DNA of 5,280 nucleotides from Comamonas sp. Its GTDB lineage: Bacteria > Pseudomonadota > Gammaproteobacteria > Burkholderiales > Burkholderiaceae_C. The stretch covers positions 1 to 5,280 of the forward strand of contig JAHAYB010000301.1 in the NCBI GenBank assembly GCA_018384835.1, in the 5' to 3' direction. The position numbers and the translations under genes were made by a program. The notes below the pieces were generated by a model that was given only the letters and a program-made list of their open reading frames with translations, searched no databases and had not been told where the DNA came from. Shown here piece by piece: positions 1 through 5,280 of this stretch. Every line of letters starts with the position of its first letter. The first letter of the stretch is position 1.

Positions 1-1
1 A

Positions 2-889
2 CCAATACAACCAACACCAGCAACGCAGCATTCACCCGCCGCACTGCCGCCGCGCCTGACACCGCGTTTTCGCCAGCGGCGGCGCGTCAACCGCTTGGCG
101 CTGGCACTGTCCATGCTGGCCATGCTGTTTGGCGTGTTCTGGCTGGTATGGATTTTGTGGGAAACCATCCGCTTGGGGCTGGGCGGCCTCAGCCTGGCAC
201 TGTTTACCGAGATGACCCCGCCGCCTAATGAGGTCGGCGGCCTGGCCAATGCCATTTTTGGCTCGCTGGTCATGGTGGCGCTGGCTACTTTGGTAGGAAC
301 ACCTATTGGAGTGCTGGCCGGGGTATATCTGGCTGAATATGGCCGCCAAGGCTGGCTGGCACAGACCACGCGCTTTGTGAACGATATTTTGCTGTCTGCA
401 CCTTCTATCGTGATTGGGCTGTTTGTCTATACCGTAGTGGTTGCGCCTATGCGTAGCTTCTCGGGCTGGGCGGGGGCGCTGGCGCTGGCCTTGATTGTGA
501 TTCCCGTAGTCATCCGCACGACGGAGAATATGTTGCAGTTGGTACCCGCCAGCCTGCGCGAAGCGGCCTACGCCTTGGGTGCGCCCAAGCACAAGGTGAT
601 TCGCATGGTGACTTTACGCGCCGCCCGCGCCGGGGTGATTACCGGCGTACTGCTGGCCGTGGCACGCATTGCTGGGGAGACTGCGCCCCTGCTATTTACC
701 GCGCTGAACAACCAGTTCTGGAATGGCGACTTGGGCAAGCCTATGGCCAGCCTGCCCGTCACCATCTTCAAATTTGCTATGAGTCCTTACGAAAACTGGC
801 AGCAACTGGCTTGGGCGGCGGTGTTCCTTATCACCTTGGCGGTGCTGGGCTTGAACATTCTGGCGCGTTGGCTGACCCGCCAAAAATAA
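2..889 (+). CDS. pstA: Phosphate ABC transporter permease PstA (5' end outside window)
   Basis: PstA is one of the two inner-membrane permease subunits of the high-affinity phosphate importer PstSCAB. It pairs with PstC to form the channel driven by PstB. The frame is open from base 2 with no ATG, and about 295 codons are visible. E. coli PstA is 296 residues, so only a few N-terminal codons are probably missing; a TTG at 95 is in frame but would cut into the first membrane segment. A basic stretch (QRRRVNR, about 74-94) precedes six hydrophobic segments, near 95-160, 239-340, 389-454, 467-525, 629-708 and 809-873. The EAA cytoplasmic loop that docks on the ATPase begins at 560 ([14 protein letters not shown]), and the PstA-typical [12 protein letters not shown] lies around 673-708. 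The stop TAA is at 887-889, 19 bp before pstB. Seen: frame, motifs and membrane pattern. Known: family role. The identification is secure; only the start is unknown. Confidence 0.97.
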   Translation, partial: PIQPTPATQHSPAALPPRLTPRFRQRRRVNRLALALSMLAMLFGVFWLVWILWETIRLGLGGLSLALFTEMTPPPNEVGGLANAIFGSLVMVALATLVGTPIGVLAGVYLAEYGRQGWLAQTTRFVNDILLSAPSIVIGLFVYTVVVAPMRSFSGWAGALALALIVIPVVIRTTENMLQLVPASLREAAYALGAPKHKVIRMVTLRAARAGVITGVLLAVARIAGETAPLLFTALNNQFWNGDLGKPMASLPVTIFKFAMSPYENWQQLAWAAVFLITLAVLGLNILARWLTRQK

Positions 890-892
890 CGC

Positions 893-897
893 AAGGG
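893..897 (+). promoter_or_regulatory. Ribosome binding site of pstB
   Basis: AAGGG lies 11 nt before the pstB ATG at 909, just after the pstA stop. It supports that start over the out-of-frame TTG at 899. The spacing is slightly long, so strength is probably moderate. Confidence 0.55.
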
Positions 898-908
898 TTT
901 GATTTTTT

Positions 909-1715
909 ATGACGTACACCACTGTAACCACCCCTTCAAGCACTTATTTACCAGCAGACCAGCCGGTCAAGCTGGCGGTGCGGGATTTGAATTTTTACTA
1001 CGGCAAGTTTCACGCGCTGAAAAACATCCATCTGGATATTCCAGAAAAACAGGTCACGGCTTTTATTGGCCCCTCGGGTTGCGGTAAATCGACCCTGCTG
1101 CGCAGCTTTAACCGCATGTTTGAGCTGTACCCCGAGCAACGCGCCCAAGGGCAAATTTTGCTGGACGGGCAAGACCTGCTGCAATCCAAGCAGGACGTAG
1201 CGCTGATTCGTGCCAAAGTGGGCATGGTGTTCCAAAAGCCCACGCCGTTTCCCATGTCGATTTACGACAACATCGCCTTTGGCGTAAAGCTGTTTGAAAA
1301 CCTCAGCCCCGCCGAAATGGACGACCGCGTGGAATGGGCGCTGCAAAAAGCCGCGCTGTGGAAAGAGGTCAAAGACAAACTTGGCCAAAGCGGGGCAGGG
1401 CTGTCGGGCGGGCAGCAGCAGCGCCTGTGCATTGCGCGGGGCATAGCAATTAAGCCCGAGGTACTGCTGTTGGATGAACCCTGCTCGGCACTGGACCCCA
1501 TCAGCACCGCCAAGATTGAGGAACTGATTGCCGAGCTGAAGAACGACTACACCGTCGTCATCGTCACCCACAACATGCAGCAGGCGGCGCGTTGCAGCGA
1601 CTACACCGCCTATATGTATCTGGGCGAGCTGATGGAGTTTGGCGCTACTGAGCAGATGTTCCTCAAACCCCAGCGCAAAGAGACGGAAGACTACATCACA
1701 GGCCGTTTCGGCTAA
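909..1715 (+). CDS. pstB: Phosphate ABC transporter ATP-binding protein PstB
   Basis: PstB is the cytoplasmic ATPase of the phosphate importer; a dimer hydrolyses ATP to drive transport through PstC/PstA. The 268-residue protein carries the full ABC set in order: Walker [10 protein letters not shown] at 54-62 (Lys60), Q-loop VFQKP with Gln109, signature LSGGQQQR at 165-172, Walker B VLLLDEP at 185-191 with catalytic Glu190, D-loop SALD at 193-196 and switch His221 in VTHNM. The PstB-typical [11 protein letters not shown] stretch and the [13 protein letters not shown] region separate it from other ABC ATPases. It is about 11 residues longer than E. coli PstB (257). The extra length is a Ser/Thr-rich N-terminus before the core, which begins near [13 protein letters not shown]. 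The ATG at 909 is the only in-frame ATG before the core. It sits 19 bp after pstA and 45 bp before phoU, inside the operon. No key residue is missing. Confidence 0.98.
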   Translation: MTYTTVTTPSSTYLPADQPVKLAVRDLNFYYGKFHALKNIHLDIPEKQVTAFIGPSGCGKSTLLRSFNRMFELYPEQRAQGQILLDGQDLLQSKQDVALIRAKVGMVFQKPTPFPMSIYDNIAFGVKLFENLSPAEMDDRVEWALQKAALWKEVKDKLGQSGAGLSGGQQQRLCIARGIAIKPEVLLLDEPCSALDPISTAKIEELIAELKNDYTVVIVTHNMQQAARCSDYTAYMYLGELMEFGATEQMFLKPQRKETEDYITGRFG

Positions 1716-1760
1716 TCAAGCGCAATAAAGCGAAAAGCTACAGCGAAAGAAAGCATTGCT

Positions 1761-2486
1761 ATGACAGACAAACACCTCTCCAGCCAGTTTGATGCCGAGC
1801 TAGGGCGCGTCTCTGCCCGCGTGATGGAAATGGGCGGCTTGGTGGAAGCACAAATTCACACTGCTGCCCAGGCGCTCACCCAGCTTGATACCGAGGCTGT
1901 GGCGCAGGTGGTAGCCACGGAGCAGCGCGTTAACGCCCTGGAGGTAGAGATTGACCACGCGCTGACCACCATCATTGCCCGCCGCCAGCCCACAGCGCGG
2001 GATTTGCGCCTGCTGATGGCGTTTTCTAAAACCACCGCCAATCTGGAGCGCATGGGCGATGAGGCGCACAAAATGGCGCGTATGGTGCAAGCCATCATTG
2101 AGCGCAACGCCCCGCGCTCTTTACCCACCAAGGATTTGCAGCGGGCGCTGGAACTGGCCTCCAAACTGCTGCGCAAAGCGCTGGATGCTTTTGCACGCAT
2201 GGATACCGGCGCAGCGCTGGCCATCTTGCAAGAAGACGATGCCATTGATGAGGAGTTTGACGGCTTTGTCCGCACCCTCATCACCTACATGATGGAAGAC
2301 CCGCGCAGCATCTCCGCCAGCCTGGATTTGCTGTTTCTGGCCAAAGCCATTGAGCGCATTGGCGACCACAGCAAAAATCTGGCCGAGCAGGTGATTTATC
2401 TGGTGGAAGGCAAGGACGTGCGCCACCAAAGCGTGGAGCAAATCATTCGCAGCCTCAGCAGCGCCCCCAACAAGGGGCAGCCATGA
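1761..2486 (+). CDS. phoU: Phosphate signalling regulator PhoU
   Basis: PhoU is a cytoplasmic all-helical protein that couples the Pst transporter to the PhoR kinase, keeping the Pho response off when phosphate is abundant and limiting Pst uptake. The protein has 241 residues, matching E. coli PhoU (241). It shows the expected tandem repeat of two three-helix bundles. Each carries the metal-binding E/DxxxD signature: ERMGDEAHKMA from residue 96 and ERIGDHSKNLAE from residue 198. The N-terminus resembles the family pattern (H-L-S-S-Q-F-D-x-E-L). The ATG at 1761 has only a weak purine-rich leader (GAAAGAAAG, about 1745-1753), so translation may depend partly on upstream genes. The 45-bp gap after pstB contains short AGCG repeats but no terminator with a T-run. 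Its stop TGA overlaps the phoB start in ATGA, which suggests translational coupling. Identification is secure; the stoichiometric link to PhoB is inference. Confidence 0.97.
   Translation: MTDKHLSSQFDAELGRVSARVMEMGGLVEAQIHTAAQALTQLDTEAVAQVVATEQRVNALEVEIDHALTTIIARRQPTARDLRLLMAFSKTTANLERMGDEAHKMARMVQAIIERNAPRSLPTKDLQRALELASKLLRKALDAFARMDTGAALAILQEDDAIDEEFDGFVRTLITYMMEDPRSISASLDLLFLAKAIERIGDHSKNLAEQVIYLVEGKDVRHQSVEQIIRSLSSAPNKGQP
2472..2477 (+). promoter_or_regulatory. Ribosome binding site of phoB inside phoU
   Basis: AAGGGG lies within the last codons of phoU, 5 nt before the phoB ATG at 2483. It fixes the phoB start and implies re-initiation or coupled translation across the ATGA overlap. 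Confidence 0.75.
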
Positions 2487-3178
2487 AAAAACTGCCCTTG
2501 GTACTCATCGTGGAAGATGAACCCGCGATTGCCGAGCTCATCGCCATCAATCTGCGCCACCACGGCTTTACCCCCCTGTGCGTGGAAGATGGCGACAGTG
2601 CCCAGCAGGCGCTGGCCGAGCAGATTCCAGACTTAATTTTGCTGGACTGGATGCTGCCCGGCGCAGCCAGCGGCCTGCAACTGGCGCAGCAATGGCGCAA
2701 ACAGCCGCGCACCGCGCAAGTGCCCATCGTCATGCTGACCGCCCGTGGTGACGAGCCGGACAAAATCGCTGGTCTGGATGCCGGGGCGGATGACTACATC
2801 ACCAAACCCTTCTCCATTCAGGAACTGCTGGCGCGTATGCGTGCCGTACTGCGCCGCCGCGCACCGCTGGCGCTGGGGGCGCAGTTGCAGGTGGGGGATT
2901 TGCAGTTGGACGGCAGCAGCCACCAAGTCCGCTATCAGGAGCAGGTGTTAAAGCTGGGACGCATGGAATTCAAGCTGCTGAGTTTCTTGATGCAGCACCC
3001 CGAGCGTGTGCATAGCCGCAGCCAGTTGCTGCGCCATGTCTGGCCGGATGGCGAGATGCTGGAGGAGCGCACCGTAGATGTCCATATCAAACGCCTGCGC
3101 CAAGCGCTGGGAGATGCCGGGGCGCTGCTGCACACGGTGCGCGGGGTGGGGTATCGCCTGAGCGCCAGCGCGGCCTAA
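2483..3178 (+). CDS. phoB: Phosphate regulon response regulator PhoB (OmpR/PhoB family)
   Basis: PhoB is the DNA-binding response regulator phosphorylated by PhoR. Phospho-PhoB dimers bind Pho boxes and recruit RNA polymerase to phosphate-starvation genes. The 231-residue protein (E. coli 229) has a receiver domain at about 5-122. It contains the acidic pair Glu11-Asp12, phosphoacceptor Asp55 in LLDWMLPG, Thr86 in MLTAR and Lys108 in TKPF. A short linker leads to a winged-helix domain at about 135-228. That domain has [12 protein letters not shown], the recognition-helix stretch [15 protein letters not shown] and the C-terminal hairpin VRGVGYRL. The PhoB-like LLDWMLPG and [12 protein letters not shown], plus the adjacent phoR and pst genes, favour PhoB over other OmpR-family regulators. 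One small oddity is GRMEFKLL where PhoB proteins usually have G-P-T-E-F. The start overlaps the phoU stop (ATGA) with AAGGGG 5 nt upstream. phoR follows after 5 bp. Confidence 0.97.
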   Translation: MKKLPLVLIVEDEPAIAELIAINLRHHGFTPLCVEDGDSAQQALAEQIPDLILLDWMLPGAASGLQLAQQWRKQPRTAQVPIVMLTARGDEPDKIAGLDAGADDYITKPFSIQELLARMRAVLRRRAPLALGAQLQVGDLQLDGSSHQVRYQEQVLKLGRMEFKLLSFLMQHPERVHSRSQLLRHVWPDGEMLEERTVDVHIKRLRQALGDAGALLHTVRGVGYRLSASAA

Positions 3179-3183
3179 GCCTG

Positions 3184-4557
3184 ATGCGCGAGCGACTGTA
3201 TCAACGCGCTGCGGCGCTACTGCTAGGGCAGGCGGCATTGGCCGCCGTGGGCGGCTGGTGGCTGGGCTGGCCGGGGGCGCTGGCGGGCATGTGGTTGGCC
3301 AGCGGCCTGTATCTGCTGTGGGACAGTGCGCAAGCCCAGCGCTTGGGGCAGTGGCTGCAATCGGGGCAGGTGGCACAAGCCCCGAGCCTGTGGGGGATAT
3401 GGGCAAATCTGGGCACAGCAGCACGGCGCTGGCTACGCGCCAAAGAGCAATCGACCCAAGCTGCCCGCCAGCGGGTGCAGGGCATTTTGCAGGCTTTGCA
3501 CGCCAGCCCCAATGCCCTGGTGCTGCTGGACGCGCAAGGCCATATCGCTTGGTGCAACCGCATGGCAGAAAACCACTTTGGCTTGCAAGCCGAGCGCGAT
3601 GTCGGGCAGGCGCTGGGGCATCTGCTGCGCGAACCGGCGCTGCTGGCTTATTGGCAGGGGGGCGATTTTTCTCAACCGCTGGCGCTGGCAGGGCGGCAGG
3701 GGGTGAAGCTGTCGGTGCAGCTCTACCCCTATGGCAGCGGCCAGCATCTGTTACTGGCGCGTGATGTGACCGCACTAGAGCAAGCCGAGGCCATGCGCCG
3801 CGAGTTTGTCGCCAACGTCTCGCATGAAATCCGCACGCCGCTGACCGTGCTGGTGGGCTTTGTCGAAACCTTGCAGACCTTGCCGCTCAGTGCGCAGGAG
3901 CAGCAGCATTACCTCAGCCTGATGGCGCAGCAAGCCAGCCGTATGCAGCATCTGGTGCAGGACTTGCTCACCCTCTCGCGGCTGGAGGGCAGCCCCTTGC
4001 CCGGCTATGACAGCGGCATCAGCGCCCAAGCCCTGCTAGAGCAATGCGAGGTAGAGGCCAGGGCGCTATCGCAACTGATGTGCAAAGACGCTGCCGCCCC
4101 GCATGTGCTGCTGTTTCCCCCAGCGACGCAGGCAGACTTGCAAGCCCAACTGCTGGGCAATGCGCCAGAGCTGCACAGCGCTTGCTCCAACCTCATCAGC
4201 AATGCCTTGCGCTACACCCCGCCGGGCGGCCAAGTGCAGGTGACTTGGCAATGCCTGCCCGATGGCAGCGCCCAGTTAGAAGTACGCGACAGCGGCCCAG
4301 GCATTGCCCCCGAACACTTAGCGCGGCTGACTGAGCGCTTCTACCGCATCGACCGCAGCCGCTCACGCGAGACGGGCGGCACTGGCCTGGGGCTGGCGAT
4401 TGTCAAACACGCCCTGCAACGCCACGCCGCGCAATTGCGCATCAGCAGCCAGTTGGGGCGCGGCACGGTGTTTACTGTGGTGTTTGCGCCTGCGCGGGTG
4501 CGGTTGAGGAGCGGAAGCTCAATCACAAATGGGGGCGCAGACGGTTGGCTGGGATGA
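3184..4557 (+). CDS. phoR: Phosphate regulon sensor histidine kinase PhoR
   Basis: PhoR is the inner-membrane kinase/phosphatase partner of PhoB; it reads phosphate status through PhoU and Pst rather than by a periplasmic sensor. In order: basic N-terminus MRERLYQR; two membrane helices at about 9-28 and 31-46 joined by only a W-P-G turn, as in PhoR; a cytoplasmic linker to about 95; a PAS domain at about 96-195 ([12 protein letters not shown] around Asp116); HisKA at about 202-265 with phosphoacceptor His214 in [10 protein letters not shown] (His213 in E. coli); and a HATPase domain at about 320-437 with N-box Asn336/Asn340 ([14 protein letters not shown]), G1 box D369SGPGI and G2 box [12 protein letters not shown] from 398. 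Its length is 457 residues against 431 in E. coli. The start lacks a clear Shine-Dalgarno and lies 5 bp after phoB, so it is probably coupled. After [11 protein letters not shown] (to residue 440) a Gly/Ser-rich tail of 17 residues runs to the stop. It lies outside the conserved core and may be recent. Confidence 0.96.
   Translation: MRERLYQRAAALLLGQAALAAVGGWWLGWPGALAGMWLASGLYLLWDSAQAQRLGQWLQSGQVAQAPSLWGIWANLGTAARRWLRAKEQSTQAARQRVQGILQALHASPNALVLLDAQGHIAWCNRMAENHFGLQAERDVGQALGHLLREPALLAYWQGGDFSQPLALAGRQGVKLSVQLYPYGSGQHLLLARDVTALEQAEAMRREFVANVSHEIRTPLTVLVGFVETLQTLPLSAQEQQHYLSLMAQQASRMQHLVQDLLTLSRLEGSPLPGYDSGISAQALLEQCEVEARALSQLMCKDAAAPHVLLFPPATQADLQAQLLGNAPELHSACSNLISNALRYTPPGGQVQVTWQCLPDGSAQLEVRDSGPGIAPEHLARLTERFYRIDRSRSRETGGTGLGLAIVKHALQRHAAQLRISSQLGRGTVFTVVFAPARVRLRSGSSITNGGADGWLG
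4536..4549. repeat. Left arm of an imperfect inverted repeat flanking higBA
   Basis: CGCAGACGGTTGGC at this site matches the reverse complement of 5186-5199 (CGCAGGCGGTTGAC) at 12 of 14 positions. It lies in the last codons of phoR, 13 bp before the higA stop. The two arms enclose the whole toxin-antitoxin module and its likely promoter, about 650 bp apart. Seen: the match. Whether it marks an insertion boundary or is chance is not decided by this sequence alone. Confidence 0.35.
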
Positions 4558-4561
4558 ATTG

Positions 4562-4855
4562 TTATACCGCTGCCAGCTTGAGCCGACTAACACTTTGCAG
4601 ATTGACGCTTTGACGCGCAAGCCACAAATCATGGGCATCCTGCATGGCAAGCCAACTCTCAGGGCTGCGGCCAATGGCCTTAGACAGGCGCAGCGCCATT
4701 TCGGGCGTGATTCGACTAGCGCCTTTGAGAATGCGACTAAGCGTAGATGCCGCCACTTCCAATTTTTCTGCCAGTTCGCGGCCACTGATGCCATTGGGTT
4801 CAAGATAGACGTTGGCGATGAACTCGCCAGGATGAGGGGGGTTATACATAGCCAT
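4562..4855 (-). CDS. higA: HigA-family antitoxin (XRE-type helix-turn-helix)
   Basis: HigA neutralises the HigB toxin by direct binding and, alone or with HigB, represses its own operon. The 97-residue protein opens with the family hallmark NPPHPGE (residues 5-11). An XRE helix-turn-helix follows at about 25-48 (GRELAEKLEVAASTLSRILKG). The HigA-typical RITPEMALRLSKAIGRSPESWL and DLWLARQ come next, at about 48-82. The ATG at 4855 shares one base with the higB stop (TAATG), and GAGG at 4866-4869 sits 10 nt upstream, so this start is well supported. A second ATG, two codons later, is possible. The reading frame ends at 4562-4564, only 4 bp from the convergent phoR stop. No terminator with a T-run is seen, so its transcript probably runs antisense into phoR. 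The C-terminal tail after DLWLARQ (SVNLQSVSRLKLAAV) is unremarkable. The family call is firm; activity of this copy is inferred. Confidence 0.95.
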   Translation of the reverse strand: MAMYNPPHPGEFIANVYLEPNGISGRELAEKLEVAASTLSRILKGASRITPEMALRLSKAIGRSPESWLAMQDAHDLWLARQSVNLQSVSRLKLAAV

Positions 4856-5133
4856 TAGTGATAGTCCTCGTAGTCCAAAACATAGGCGTTTCCGTCCTTG
4901 AACTCGAACGTAAGCCGCCAGTTACCATTAACCATAATTGACCAACGCCCTTGTAGCTCGCCTTTGAGCGGATGAAGGCGAAAACCCGGAATATCCATAT
5001 CCTCAATTGCCTGAGCCGTATCTAAGGCCGTTAATTGCATCCGAAGCCGCTTGGCATGGCTGGCTTGAACTCCCGAGGCGTTGCCTGCCTCAAAAAGGCG
5101 ACGCAGCCCCTTATGTCGGAATGTCTTAATCAT
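4855..5133 (-). CDS. higB: HigB-family toxin (RelE/ParE-superfamily mRNA interferase)
   Basis: HigB toxins cleave mRNA on the translating ribosome and stop growth when free of HigA. This one is 92 residues, full length for the HigB host-inhibition family. It has the diagnostic N-terminus MIKTFRHKGL, an Ala/Arg/Leu helix (HAKRLRMQLTALD, 26-38), RLHPLKG at 52-58 and the C-terminal block GNWRLTFEF...DYEDYH. Residues matching those reported as important in the Proteus HigB are present: His54, Lys57, Arg73, Asp90, Tyr91 and His92. An arginine also implicated near position 68 is replaced by Val68-Asn69, a region that varies among homologues. The toxin precedes the antitoxin, the usual order for HigBA. 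The ATG at 5133 has no visible Shine-Dalgarno, and a candidate -10 lies immediately upstream, so the message may be leaderless. GC over 4861-5040 is about 48%, clearly below phoR. No frameshift or truncation is seen. Confidence 0.95.
   Translation of the reverse strand: MIKTFRHKGLRRLFEAGNASGVQASHAKRLRMQLTALDTAQAIEDMDIPGFRLHPLKGELQGRWSIMVNGNWRLTFEFKDGNAYVLDYEDYH
4866..4869 (-). promoter_or_regulatory. Ribosome binding site of higA within higB
   Basis: On the - strand GAGG precedes the higA ATG by 10 nt and lies inside the last codons of higB. It gives the antitoxin its own initiation signal, whereas the toxin lacks one. That fits the need for excess antitoxin. Confidence 0.5.
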
Positions 5134-5139
5134 GGTATG

Positions 5140-5168
5140 AATGTATCATGTTGCGCATCGTGCAACAA
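5140..5168 (-). promoter_or_regulatory. Candidate higBA promoter
   Basis: On the - strand TTGTTG (5168-5163) and TACATT (5145-5140) are separated by 17 bp. They match the sigma-70 -35 and -10 consensus at 3 of 6 and 4 of 6 bases. The expected transcription start would fall at or within a few bases of the higB ATG at 5133. The match is modest. It is favoured because it is correctly placed for the only gene reading from here and overlaps a palindrome. Confidence 0.4.
5149..5167. promoter_or_regulatory. Candidate HigA operator palindrome
   Basis: TGTTGC and GCAACA are perfect 6-bp inverted arms separated by 7 bp. The site overlaps the candidate -35 and spacer of the higBA promoter, 16 bp before the toxin start. 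HigA-type regulators bind such dyads to repress their own operon, so this is the likely operator. Seen: the dyad and its position. Binding is inferred. Confidence 0.45.
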
Positions 5169-5185
5169 GTGGCTTGGCGAATAAG

Positions 5186-5199
5186 GTCAACCGCCTGCG
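5186..5199. repeat. Right arm of an imperfect inverted repeat flanking higBA
   Basis: GTCAACCGCCTGCG is, read on the - strand, CGCAGGCGGTTGAC, matching 4536-4549 at 12 of 14 positions. It lies 18 bp beyond the candidate operator, on the far side of the module from phoR. No transposase or target-site duplication is visible next to it. Confidence 0.35.
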
Positions 5200-5232
5200 T
5201 TAGCGGATCGGCCTGAGCGCAGTGTTAAGCGT

Positions 5233-5265
5233 ATCTCTTAGAGCCAGACACCAAGGGAGATTTTT
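5233..5265 (+). terminator. Weak hairpin followed by a T-run
   Basis: ATCTCTT (5233-5239) can pair with GGGAGAT (5255-5261) using five Watson-Crick and two G-U pairs, around a 15-nt loop, and runs directly into TTTTT (5261-5265). It would stop rightward transcription, for example read-through from phoR across the antisense of higBA. The stem is weak and the loop large, so this is a tentative call. I see no gene in 5134-5280. Confidence 0.2.
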
Positions 5266-5280
5266 CTGGAAAGCGTAACG

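Noticed and set aside
948..1571. Open frame of 207 codons on the - strand opposite pstB
   Set aside because: Antisense to an intact ABC ATPase; no family motifs and no ribosome binding site of note.
1716..1760. AGCG repeats in the pstB-phoU gap, considered as a regulatory or attenuator element
   Set aside because: Three 4-base copies at uneven spacing and a 3-bp stem are within chance. No Pho-box-like CTGTCAT pattern is present.
2948..3775. Long open frame of 275 codons on the - strand across the end of phoB and the start of phoR
   Set aside because: It is opposite two genes with complete conserved motifs. The translation is rich in Pro, Ala and Arg without any recognisable domain, as expected antisense to GC-rich genes.
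4504..4522. Hairpin with GAGC-GGAA-GCTC near the end of phoR, considered as a terminator
   Set aside because: The stem is only 4 bp (5 bp in the alternative TTGAG/CTCAA pairing) and no T-run follows on either strand.
4529..4858. Open frame of 109 codons on the + strand covering higA
   Set aside because: It is opposite a well-formed HigA with NPPHPGE and HTH motifs. The + strand product shows no recognisable domain.
5160..5230. Integron attC-like site, with GTTAAGC at 5224-5230 fitting GTTRRRY
   Set aside because: No matching RYYYAAC partner at a plausible distance (the best, GTGCAAC, has a mismatch), and no folded arms. The module's orientation also puts this on the wrong side for a cassette.

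Overview
The window looks like ordinary chromosomal DNA from a proteobacterium with moderately high GC. It is most likely a member of the Burkholderiales and plausibly of the Comamonadaceae. The reasons are the gene order pstA-pstB-phoU-phoB-phoR in one co-directional block and the character of the proteins. No species can be named from what is visible.

Layout. Positions 2 to 4557, all on the + strand, hold the distal part of a phosphate uptake and phosphate-sensing operon. First comes the phosphate permease subunit PstA, whose first few codons lie before the window. It is followed by the ATPase PstB, the signalling regulator PhoU, the response regulator PhoB and the sensor kinase PhoR. Gaps are 19 bp (pstA-pstB), 45 bp (pstB-phoU), a 4-base ATGA overlap (phoU-phoB) and 5 bp (phoB-phoR). 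This spacing suggests one transcript. pstS and pstC, and the Pho-box promoter expected ahead of them, should lie to the left outside the window. Positions 4562 to 5133, on the - strand, hold a complete toxin-first HigB-HigA toxin-antitoxin module. It meets phoR tail to tail with only 4 bp between the stop codons. Positions 5134 to 5280 contain no gene that I can support. They hold the likely higBA promoter/operator and a weak hairpin followed by a T-run.

How the genes work together. The PstSCAB transporter imports inorganic phosphate and reports its flux. PhoU links the transporter to PhoR and keeps the kinase in check when phosphate is plentiful. When phosphate is scarce PhoR phosphorylates PhoB, which activates Pho-regulon promoters, normally including that of this operon. 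HigB is an mRNA-cleaving toxin and HigA is both its antitoxin and the module's repressor. Nothing in the sequence ties the module to phosphate control beyond its position.

The point of most interest is the boundary between phoR and higBA. Three things coincide there. The PhoR C-terminus carries an extra tail past the conserved kinase core. GC drops from roughly 65-70% in counted parts of phoR to about 48% across much of higB. A 14-base imperfect inverted repeat (12 of 14 matching) flanks the module at 4536-4549 and 5186-5199. Together these suggest that higBA is a later arrival at the end of the pho operon. I see no clearly undescribed system in this window.
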